A DNA stretch of 6,068 bases from Chloroflexota bacterium (GTDB taxonomy: Bacteria; Chloroflexota; Limnocylindria; Limnocylindrales; CSP1-4), in assembly GCA_013695255.1 (NCBI GenBank), contig JACDAV010000078.1, forward strand, positions 1 through 6,068, written 5' to 3'. The notes under the pieces are model-generated. The model worked only from the letters and a program-made list of their open reading frames with translations, was not told the origin of the DNA and searched no databases. The translations under genes and the position numbers were made by a program. Position 1 is the first letter of the stretch. Every line of letters starts with the position of its first letter. Shown here in pieces: positions 1 through 5,338 of this stretch.

Positions 1-806
1 TCCTTCGCGCCGTGCTGGACGCCGGCGTCCGCCAGATCACGATCGGGATCGGCGGAAGCGCGACGACCGATGGCGGCGCCGGCATCCTCGAGGCACTCGG
101 GGCGGTGTACACGTGGCCGTTCGGTCACCAGCCAGACCTGGCGCCCGATGTTCTCGAGGATCTCGAGGCGATCGACCTGTCCCGCCTCGATCCGAGGCTG
201 GTCGAGGTCGACCTGCGGATCGCCTGCGACGTGACCAACCCCTTGCTAGGCGAGCACGGGGCGGCCGCGACGTACGGGCCGCAGAAGGGCGCCGACGCTG
301 CCGATGTGGACGTCCTCGAGCGCGGTCTCGGGCACTACGCCGGACTCCTGGAGCAGGCGACCGGGAGGCGTGAGCGTGAGACGCCGGGGGCCGGTGCAGC
401 CGGTGGGACCGGCTTCGGGCTGCTGGCGGTCAGGGACTGGTTCCACACGGTGGACCTCGTTCCCGGCATCGAGCTCGTGATGGAGGCGACGGGGTTCGAG
501 CAGAAGCTCGGCCGCGCGAACCTGGTCATCACCGGGGAGGGCCGGATCGATGCGCAGACGGCGTTCGGGAAGACGGCCCTGGGGGTGGCGCATCGAGCGC
601 ACGCACGTGGAACTCCGACGATCGCCGTCGGCGGCGGGGTGACGCCGGAGGGCATCGAGGCGCTCGCGTCACTCGGCGTCGTCGTGGTGCCCGTGGTCGA
701 ACGTCCCCAGTCGGTGGCGGAGGCGATGGCTGCGGGGGCCGCGCCACTCCTGCGCTGCGGTGAGCGGATCGCCCGCTTGCTTGAGTTGACTAAGTCTGCC
801 GACTAA
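1..806 (+). CDS. Glycerate 2-kinase (GlxK/GarK family), 5' end missing
   Basis: Phosphorylates D-glycerate with ATP (2-phosphoglycerate in the GlxK/GarK class), feeding glyoxylate or serine-derived glycerate into lower glycolysis; cytosolic. The frame is open from base 3 and gives 267 visible residues. Full-length members have about 370-380, so roughly the first 110 are off the window and the in-frame GTG at 12 is not the real start. Family signatures are clear: ITIGIGGSATTDGGAG (about 36-83) and TGEGRIDAQT followed by GKTALGVA (about 531-590). The C-terminal region GVTPEGIEALASLGV through the final Leu-rich segment is also typical. The gene ends at TAA 804-806, 14 bp before the antitoxin ATG, so read-through into the next genes is possible. 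Its last codons overlap a duplicated near-palindrome that probably belongs to the downstream genes. Family assignment is firm; the exact phosphorylation position is inferred from the family. Confidence 0.93.
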   Translation, partial: LRAVLDAGVRQITIGIGGSATTDGGAGILEALGAVYTWPFGHQPDLAPDVLEDLEAIDLSRLDPRLVEVDLRIACDVTNPLLGEHGAAATYGPQKGADAADVDVLERGLGHYAGLLEQATGRRERETPGAGAAGGTGFGLLAVRDWFHTVDLVPGIELVMEATGFEQKLGRANLVITGEGRIDAQTAFGKTALGVAHRAHARGTPTIAVGGGVTPEGIEALASLGVVVVPVVERPQSVAEAMAAGAAPLLRCGERIARLLELTKSAD

Positions 807-809
807 GTC
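788..809. promoter_or_regulatory. Candidate autoregulatory operator of the antitoxin-toxin genes (2x GACTAAGTC)
   Basis: The near-palindrome GACT-A-AGTC occurs perfectly at 788-796 and 801-809, centres 13 bp apart, ending 11 bp before the antitoxin ATG. It is AT-richer than its surroundings and spans the last codons and stop of the glycerate kinase. TTGACT (786-791) overlapping copy 1 could be a -35 element; the matching -10 position 17 bp on (CATCGT, 809-814) is poor. Phd/YefM antitoxins are known to bind paired short palindromes in their own promoter, so an operator is the natural reading. This is inference from position and symmetry. Confidence 0.5.
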
Positions 810-820
810 ATCGTCCGCGC

Positions 821-1081
821 ATGGCGACGGTCAACGTCCACGAGGCCAAGACGCACTTCTCGCGCCTGGTCGCGCGCGCCGCGGCCGGCGAACGAATCAT
901 CATCGCCAAGGCGGGCGTTCCCCAGGCGATGCTGGTTCCCTTCGAGGGCCGAGGCGTCAAACGCGTCCCCGGGATGGACAAGGGCAAGGTGATCATCCAC
1001 CCCAACTTTGATGACCCGATGCCCGAATTCGATCCTGACTACATGCATCCCGATGATCCCATGCGCGAACTGGTCAAGTGA
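821..1081 (+). CDS. Type II toxin-antitoxin system antitoxin, Phd/YefM family
   Basis: An 86-residue protein with the Phd/YefM N-terminal DNA-binding fold: VNVHEAKTHFSRLVARAAAGE, then IIIAKAGVPQAMLVP (residues 4-40), the usual 'start, helix, beta-hairpin' pattern of these antitoxins. The C-terminal half (KGKVIIHPNFDDPMPEF onward) is the flexible acidic tail that normally wraps and inhibits the toxin. It contains a small internal repeat, DDPMPEF (64-70) and DDPMREL (78-84), matched in DNA 42 bp apart. ATG 821 is chosen because the conserved region starts at once. No Shine-Dalgarno precedes it, so it is read either leaderless or from kinase read-through. The stop overlaps the toxin GTG (GTGA, 1078-1081). 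Expected roles are neutralising the PIN toxin next to it and repressing its own promoter. Family is confident; the target is inferred. Confidence 0.9.
   Translation: MATVNVHEAKTHFSRLVARAAAGERIIIAKAGVPQAMLVPFEGRGVKRVPGMDKGKVIIHPNFDDPMPEFDPDYMHPDDPMRELVK
1010..1072 (+). repeat. Internal duplication in the antitoxin tail
   Basis: The 21-base blocks 1010-1030 and 1052-1072 match at 16 of 21 positions by eye, in frame and 42 bp (14 codons) apart, encoding DDPMPEF and DDPMREL. Most differences are at third positions, which suggests an old in-frame duplication within the toxin-binding tail rather than chance. Confidence 0.5.
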
Positions 1082-1464
1082 AGGCGCTGATCGACACGCA
1101 CGTCCTGCTGTGGTGGGTGCTCGACGATCCGCGGCTGTCCGCACGGGGAGCCGAGATCCTGGAGGACGGGCGGAACGATCTCTACGTGAGTGCCGCGAGC
1201 GCCTACGAGATCGGGGTGAAGGCAGGCACCGGCCGCCTCGCGATCCCCGAACCAGCAGCGACCTATGTCCCTTCCCGGCTGGCCGCGAATGGCCTTTCGG
1301 CGATGGCGGTCGAGCTGAACCACGCGCTCCGAGCCGCCTCGCTGCCGCCGATCCACCGGGATCCGTGGGACCGGCTCCTCGTCGCGCAGGCCCAGATCGA
1401 GGGCATCCCGATCGTGACCGCCGACCCGCGGATCGGCCAGTACGACGTCGAAACGATCTGGTGA
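1078..1464 (+). CDS. PIN-domain toxin (VapC-like ribonuclease)
   Basis: A 128-residue protein that is a complete PIN domain, predicted to be a Mg2+-dependent endoribonuclease toxin. The acidic active-site residues are in their expected places: D6 in KALIDTHVLLWW, E44 in SAYEIGVK, D98 in HRDPWDRLL (with D95) and D116 in TADPRI. The combination of LIDTHVLLW, YEIGVK, HRDPWDRLL and TADPRI is typical of the PIN subgroup that pairs with Phd-type antitoxins. The start is GTG 1078, overlapping the antitoxin stop by GTGA and lacking its own Shine-Dalgarno, so translation is probably coupled and toxin stays subordinate to antitoxin. Its own stop again overlaps the next gene's GTG (1461-1464). No active-site residue is missing, so it is likely active. 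The RNA target cannot be read from sequence. Confidence 0.92.
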   Translation: MKALIDTHVLLWWVLDDPRLSARGAEILEDGRNDLYVSAASAYEIGVKAGTGRLAIPEPAATYVPSRLAANGLSAMAVELNHALRAASLPPIHRDPWDRLLVAQAQIEGIPIVTADPRIGQYDVETIW

Positions 1465-2339
1465 CCAGGCCAGGAACCGGTGCTCCGGGCCTGACCGCCG
1501 CGGTGCGCCGAACGCCCGCCGCGACTTCTCGCCGGCCACCCGCCAGGCGCAAGCGCGCGAAGCCCGATCCGGTCAAGGCGTGGGTCCGCCGGCTGGCCCG
1601 CTACCGCCCGAACCTCCAGCAGGACGTCCGCGCGGGCCTTTCCTCCTTCTACGGGACCCCGACCTGGGAGCGCCGGCTCGATCCCACGAGCGAGCTGATC
1701 CTCACGATCCTCACCCAGAACAGCGCCGACATCAACGCCGAGAAGGCGTTCGAGGCCCTCCGCCGCGCATACCCGGGCACCGGCCTCGTCGTCGAGCACC
1801 ACCTCGGCGCTGGCTGGGGCGGCGAGGGCCTACCGCCGGGTGCAGCCCCCGACTGGGCCGCGGTCGAGTTCGCGCCAATCGACGAGCTGACCGACGTGAT
1901 TCGACCTGGCGGCCTCGCGAACCAGAAGGCGCCGCGCCTCCAGTCGGCGCTCAGGACGATCCGCGAGGCACGGGGCGACTACTCCCTCGAGTTCCTCGGC
2001 GAGCTGCCCGCGACCGACGCCCGCGCCTGGCTGACCCAGATCGACGGCATCGGCAAGAAAACGGCGTCGATCGTGCTGCTCTTCTGCTTCGGTCTGCCGC
2101 TCATGCCGGTCGACCGGCACGTCGAGCGGGTCGCGAAGCGGATCGGCCTCATCCCGCCCAAGGCGACCGCGGACGACGCCCACGAGCTCTTCCTCGCGAT
2201 GCTCGAGCCGGACGAGATGTACGAAGCCCACGTCAACCTCATCCAGCACGGCCGGCGGATCTGCCACGCCCGCAACCCGGAGCACGAGCGCTGCCCGGTC
2301 GCCGCTCGCTGCCGCTTCGTCAACCCCAAGGCGCCCTGA
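1461..2339 (+). CDS. Endonuclease III-like DNA glycosylase (HhH-GPD superfamily)
   Basis: A 292-residue protein from GTG 1461; E. coli Nth is 211. Residues 1-45 are a Pro/Arg/Lys-rich tail. The core begins near residue 47: LILTILTQNSADIN (79-92) matches the Nth helix around LLSAQATD, and AIDELT-type text to QKAPRL (139-160) continues it. The helix-hairpin-helix is LTQIDGIGKKTAS with catalytic-type Lys K200, followed by MPVDRHVERV with Asp D218, so bifunctional glycosylase/AP-lyase chemistry is plausible. About 30 extra residues (about 107-138, rich in Gly/Pro) sit between core helices compared with Nth. The cluster region reads C268-X6-H275-X2-C278-X5-C284, where Nth has Cys at the second position. 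The start overlaps the toxin stop (GTGA); GTG 1503 is the alternative and would drop 14 residues. Likely role is repair of oxidised or mismatched bases; substrate is unknown. Confidence 0.85.
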   Translation: MTRPGTGAPGLTAAVRRTPAATSRRPPARRKRAKPDPVKAWVRRLARYRPNLQQDVRAGLSSFYGTPTWERRLDPTSELILTILTQNSADINAEKAFEALRRAYPGTGLVVEHHLGAGWGGEGLPPGAAPDWAAVEFAPIDELTDVIRPGGLANQKAPRLQSALRTIREARGDYSLEFLGELPATDARAWLTQIDGIGKKTASIVLLFCFGLPLMPVDRHVERVAKRIGLIPPKATADDAHELFLAMLEPDEMYEAHVNLIQHGRRICHARNPEHERCPVAARCRFVNPKAP

Positions 2340-2412
2340 TCGCCGCCCCACTTCTGCCAGCTACCAGCCAGGATGGTGCAAGGCGCCCTTGACGCCCGGA
2401 TCCTCGTCATCG

Positions 2413-2831
2413 ACCACCCCGCGTAGTGATAGCCACCGCCACCCCGCCTCGTACCACCCCCGATGGTGGCTGACTGGGTCGGGCCGGCCCAGCCGTGCAG
2501 GAGCGCCCCGTGTCGGCCTGACAACCCGCCGTCTACCACCACGCGGAGTGGTATTCGACAAGTTGCGCCGGGGCGCCGGACGGGTGGCCAGACGGGCGCG
2601 GTGGGCCGCCGCACGCGCGCGCGACAGGCGCCGGCCTGACCCGCCGACCCGTGCCTGCCGAGTAGAGCCATCCAGGATCACCTACGCGTGGGGATCGTGC
2701 TGGACGCATCTCCGGCAAGGGCGGCCGAGCGACCACGCGTCGGTCAAGTGCCGCTTACGCACGAGGCTCGTATTCGACACCAACGATGCCGCCGTCGGGT
2801 GGATACCACGCAGCTGGTTCGTAAACGACAC
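2413..2831. repeat. Family of diverged ~19-28 bp repeats upstream of the two-component genes
   Basis: Copy 1 (2413-2431) and copy 2 (2535-2553) match at 16 of 19 positions: ACCACCMCGCGKAGTGRTA. Copy 2 continues as GTATTCGACA, which recurs at 2770-2779. Copies 3 (2757-2780) and 4 (2808-2831) match at 18 of 24: ACGCA, three variable bases, GG-Y-TCGTA-WW-CGACAC; their starts are 51 bp apart. Copy 2 and copy 4, taken as 28-mers from TACCAC (2534, 2804), agree at about 18 of 28. A possible inverted copy lies at 2677-2697 (ATCACCTACGCG...). Alignments were made by eye without a significance test. Confidence 0.45.
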
Positions 2832-2918
2832 AGGCGCAGGTGAGCACCCCAGGCGCCCGCCGCGGGATCGACACGGCTGCGTCGGACGGGCGTCGCGTCC
2901 GGAACGCCGAATCCCCAC

Positions 2919-2927
2919 TGGTATCCT
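2919..2927 (+). promoter_or_regulatory. Extended -10 promoter element of the response-regulator gene (leaderless)
   Basis: TG-G-TATCCT (TGn plus a -10-like hexamer at 2922-2927) lies so that transcription about 7 bases downstream would begin at or next to the ATG at 2934. No -35 element at 17 bp is convincing, consistent with an extended -10 class, and there is no Shine-Dalgarno before the ATG. Together these suggest a leaderless mRNA. Confidence 0.45.
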
Positions 2928-2933
2928 CGGCCA

Positions 2934-3758
2934 ATGTTCACCGGCACGAGCGCCCCGTGGGGCAGCGGCGCGCCCCGGATCCTGATCGTCGACGACGACC
3001 CGAGCCTGCTCGTCCTCCTGGCCGACCAGCTGAGGGCGGACGGCTACGAGGCAATCACCGCGCGCGACGGGGACGAGGCCCTTCGCCGGCTGCAGGCCAG
3101 CTGGCCGGACCTGCTGATCATCGACATGATGATGCCGCGCATGGACGGGCTGACCCTCGCGCGGGAGATCAAGGGCCGCGCGGACCTGCCGATCATCGTC
3201 CTGTCCGCGATCGACGCCGGCGACCGCAAGGCAGACCTTCTCGAGGAGGTCGCCGAGGACTACATCACCAAGCCGTACCACTACCCGGAGCTGCGAGCCC
3301 GGATCAACCGGGTCCTCAGGCGCCTGGGCGACAAGGTCCCGCGCCAGCAGCTCGTCCTGGGGCCGGACCTCACGCTGGAGCTGCATCGCCGCGTCGCGAC
3401 CGTCGCCGGTCGGGAGGTCCAGCTGACGCCCACGGAGTCGCGCCTGCTGTACGCGCTCGCGGCCAACATCGGGCAAACCGTCGCGACCGAGACCTTGCTC
3501 CTCCGCGGCTGGGCCGATACCGAGCAGGCGGACCCGTCGTACGTGTGGGTCACGATGCGGCGCCTCCGCCAGAAGGTCGAGGTCGAGCCCAACCGGCCGG
3601 CGCACCTGGTGACGGTCCGGGGCGTGGGCTATCGGTTGATCGCCCGGGAGGCCGCGCCGGCAGAAACGGGCGCGACAGGCGGCGCGGCGCCGACGACGGG
3701 CCACTCGGCAGCAGCCACCGACACCCATATGCCGGTGGACCGGCCGAGCCCGGCCTGA
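2934..3758 (+). CDS. OmpR/PhoB-family response regulator
   Basis: A 274-residue transcription factor activated by phosphorylation from the sensor kinase encoded next. Receiver domain, residues about 15-130: acidic pocket D20/D21 in ILIVDDDPS, phospho-acceptor D64 in LLIIDMMMPRMDG, S91 in PIIVLSA, Y110 and K113 in EDYITKPY; all key residues are present. A winged-helix DNA-binding domain follows (about 138-238): EVQLTPTESRLLYALAAN, then SYVWVTMRRLRQKVE (recognition-helix region) and HLVTVRGVGYRL, the wing hallmark. The last ~38 residues are an Ala/Gly/Thr/Pro-rich tail not found in PhoB or OmpR. ATG 2934 leaves a 14-residue leader before the first strand and has no Shine-Dalgarno. The kinase begins 3 bp after the stop, so the two form an operon. 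Regulated genes are unknown; binding to the repeats upstream (autoregulation) is possible but untested. Confidence 0.95.
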   Translation: MFTGTSAPWGSGAPRILIVDDDPSLLVLLADQLRADGYEAITARDGDEALRRLQASWPDLLIIDMMMPRMDGLTLAREIKGRADLPIIVLSAIDAGDRKADLLEEVAEDYITKPYHYPELRARINRVLRRLGDKVPRQQLVLGPDLTLELHRRVATVAGREVQLTPTESRLLYALAANIGQTVATETLLLRGWADTEQADPSYVWVTMRRLRQKVEVEPNRPAHLVTVRGVGYRLIAREAAPAETGATGGAAPTTGHSAAATDTHMPVDRPSPA

Positions 3759-3761
3759 ACC

Positions 3762-5285
3762 GTGGACCGGCTGGCCCTGGACCCGCGGCGGGAACCCGAC
3801 CCGCGGCGCGAACCTGACCCGCGGATCGAACGCGGGTCGGAACCGGCCGAGTCCGTCGACGCGCCGCCGGAGCCGGAGCGGATCGGACCGCCGCTCTCGT
3901 TCCGGGCACGGCTGACGATCGCCCTCGTCGGCGCGGCCGTCCTGCCCCTTGGCGTCTTCGCCGCCCTGCTGTTCCTCAACGACCTGATCTCCGGCGCCCC
4001 CTCGGAGGATCCGACGCTCGGGCGCCTGCTCCTCATCGCGCTCGTCGTCGCGGCCCTGATCGGCATCCTGCTGGCGTGGGTGATCGCGTCCGACGTCACC
4101 CGGCCACTCCGGGCGATCGCGGCGGCGGTGGATCGCGTGGCCGCCGGCGACCTGTCCACGCCGATCCGCGTCTCCGGCGACGACGAGCTGGCGCGGCTGG
4201 CCGAGAGCCACAACCGGCTGGCGGCGGATCTCGAGCGTCGCAACCGGGAGCTCGGCCGGATCCTCACGGCGATCGAGTCGGCGACGCCCCGGGACGGGGT
4301 CGACGTGCTCGTCGATCGAGCCGGCGCGGACGCCCGGGAGGCGTTTGCCATGATCGACGCAGTGGTGCTGCTCGTGGACCCGGCGGACGTGCCGCCTTCG
4401 GAGCGCGTGCCCGGCGAGCCGCGGCCGGTCCGGGCGGAGCTCCGTGTGGGCGGCGAGGCGACGGGCGTGCTGGTCGGCCGGCTACCCGCGACGCGCAGCT
4501 GGGAACGCGCGGACCAGGATCTGCTCGATCTGTATGCCAGCCAGATCGCGATCGCCATCCGCAACGCCCAGCTGTTCGCCCAGGTCGAGGCCCAGAACGC
4601 GCAGCTGCTGGAGCTCGACGCCGCCAAGGACGACTTCCTGCGCGGGGTCAGCCACAACCTCCAGACGCCGCTGACCAGCATCCGCGCCCACGCCCAGCAG
4701 CTGAGCGACAGCCGCCCGGACCGGCGTCTCGGCGTCATCGGCGAGCAGACCGAGCGTCTCTCGCGGATGGTCCGCCAGCTCCTCACCGTCACCCGGCTGG
4801 AGTCCGGCGCGATCCGGCCGCGGGCGGAGGTCGTCGCGCTCGCGCCGCGGGTGCGCCGGGCATGGGAGGCGCTGGCCGTCGAGGACGTCCCGTTCTCGCT
4901 CGACGATCGGGCCGCGGGCTGGCTCGCCGTGACCGACGCCGATCAGCTCGACCAGGTCCTCTGGGCGCTCCTCGACAACGCGGTCAAGTACGGCGGCCGC
5001 TCCCCGGTCGAGGCCACGATCGCGCCCGAGCCCGGGGCCGGTCGCCTCCGGCTGACGATCAGTGACCAGGGCCCGGGGGTCGCGGAGGCCGACCGCGGGC
5101 GCCTCTTCGGCCGGTTCGAACGGGGCGCCGCGCAGCGCACGGACGAGGGCAGCGGGCTGGGACTCTACGTGTCGCGCGAGCTGTGCCGCGCGATGGGCGG
5201 CGACCTCGTCCTCGAGCCCGGACAGGTCGGAGCGGGCGCGGCGTTCACGATCATTCTGCCGGGCGAGCCGCCGGGCGAGGAGTAG
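3762..5285 (+). CDS. Membrane sensor histidine kinase (HAMP-GAF-like-HisKA-HATPase)
   Basis: A 507-residue kinase, partner of the preceding regulator. Order: a charged cytoplasmic N-terminus with DPRREP repeats (7-24); TM1 about 51-73; a very short outer loop (about 74-87); TM2 about 88-109; HAMP about 108-163 (TRPLRAIAAAVDRVAAGDLSTPI); a degenerate GAF-like region about 165-270 ending QIAIAIRNAQLFAQVE; HisKA with H298; HATPase with N406 (LLDNAVKYG), G1 DQGPGV (435-440), F-box LFGRFER and G2 GSGLGLYV (463-470). The H-box is SHNLQTPL, so the residue after the His is Asn rather than Glu/Asp. With almost no extracytoplasmic loop, the signal is probably sensed in the membrane or by the cytoplasmic GAF-like part. 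The GTG at 3762 follows the regulator stop by 3 bp, has no clear Shine-Dalgarno, and is probably translationally coupled; no other good start lies before TM1. Confidence 0.94.
   Translation: MDRLALDPRREPDPRREPDPRIERGSEPAESVDAPPEPERIGPPLSFRARLTIALVGAAVLPLGVFAALLFLNDLISGAPSEDPTLGRLLLIALVVAALIGILLAWVIASDVTRPLRAIAAAVDRVAAGDLSTPIRVSGDDELARLAESHNRLAADLERRNRELGRILTAIESATPRDGVDVLVDRAGADAREAFAMIDAVVLLVDPADVPPSERVPGEPRPVRAELRVGGEATGVLVGRLPATRSWERADQDLLDLYASQIAIAIRNAQLFAQVEAQNAQLLELDAAKDDFLRGVSHNLQTPLTSIRAHAQQLSDSRPDRRLGVIGEQTERLSRMVRQLLTVTRLESGAIRPRAEVVALAPRVRRAWEALAVEDVPFSLDDRAAGWLAVTDADQLDQVLWALLDNAVKYGGRSPVEATIAPEPGAGRLRLTISDQGPGVAEADRGRLFGRFERGAAQRTDEGSGLGLYVSRELCRAMGGDLVLEPGQVGAGAAFTIILPGEPPGEE
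3780..3833 (+). repeat. 18-bp tandem repeat, 3 copies, in the kinase N-terminus
   Basis: Units 3780-3797, 3798-3815 and 3816-3833 all begin GACCCGCGG and encode DPRREP, DPRREP, DPRIER. Copies 1 and 2 differ at only two bases; copy 3 is more diverged. The unit is a multiple of three, so copy-number change would lengthen the pre-TM1 tail without a frameshift. Confidence 0.8.
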
Positions 5286-5307
5286 CCGCAGGCGGCGTGA
5301 CCGCACC

Positions 5308-5324
5308 ACCGCGGCGCCGGCGGT
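5308..5324 (+). terminator. Weak hairpin after the kinase gene
   Basis: ACCGC (5308-5312) pairs with GCGGT (5320-5324) around a 7-base loop, followed by only TT before a G run. It lies 22 bp after the kinase stop. The stem is short and the T tract almost absent, so termination is doubtful. Confidence 0.2.
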
Positions 5325-5338
5325 TTGGGGGAGGCACG

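Larger units (their letters stand above)
2340..2933. other. 594-bp intergenic region with degenerate short repeats and hairpins, no gene seen
   Basis: No translation in any frame resembles a protein family; open frames here are Arg/Pro/Ser-rich low complexity. What is visible: CAAGGCGCCCT twice (2327-2337 overlapping the nth-like stop, and 2379-2389); a small hairpin CAAGG-CGC-CCTTG (2379-2391) without a T run; a perfect palindrome GGGCCGGCCC (2481-2490); CGGCCTGAC twice (2514-2522, 2632-2640), each followed by CCGCCG after a few bases; an alternating GC tract (2611-2623); and the diverged repeat family listed separately. It ends in the promoter of the response regulator. It may be the debris of an old mobile element or a regulatory region; neither can be shown here. 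Confidence 0.6.

Noticed and set aside
1008..1460. Upstream extension of the endonuclease III-like reading frame, giving a 443-residue protein
   Set aside because: This part overlaps antitoxin and toxin genes in another frame, is Arg/Pro-rich with no family likeness, and Nth homology begins only near base 1600. GTG 1461, overlapping the toxin stop, is the better start.
2379..2391. Rho-independent terminator after the endonuclease III-like gene
   Set aside because: Only a 5-bp stem and no T run follows; not convincing as a terminator.
2611..2623. Alternating GC tract as a Z-DNA or special element
   Set aside because: Thirteen bases of alternating purine-pyrimidine is expected by chance in DNA of this composition.
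2413..2831. CRISPR array
   Set aside because: Copies are too diverged, unevenly spaced (122, then about 220, then 51 bp) and have no uniform spacers; no cas gene is present.
2389..2985. 198-residue open frame across the intergenic region
   Set aside because: Arg/Pro/Ser-rich low complexity typical of spurious frames in GC-rich DNA; overlaps the response-regulator start and has no recognisable domain.
2682..4211. 509-residue minus-strand open frame
   Set aside because: Antisense to the response regulator and kinase, which have clear domain motifs; its content (Arg, Gly, Asp, Gln-rich) reflects codon-position bias of the + strand.
3629..4792. 387-residue minus-strand frame, Ser/Arg-rich
   Set aside because: Mirror of the kinase coding sequence; no domain and extreme Ser/Arg content.
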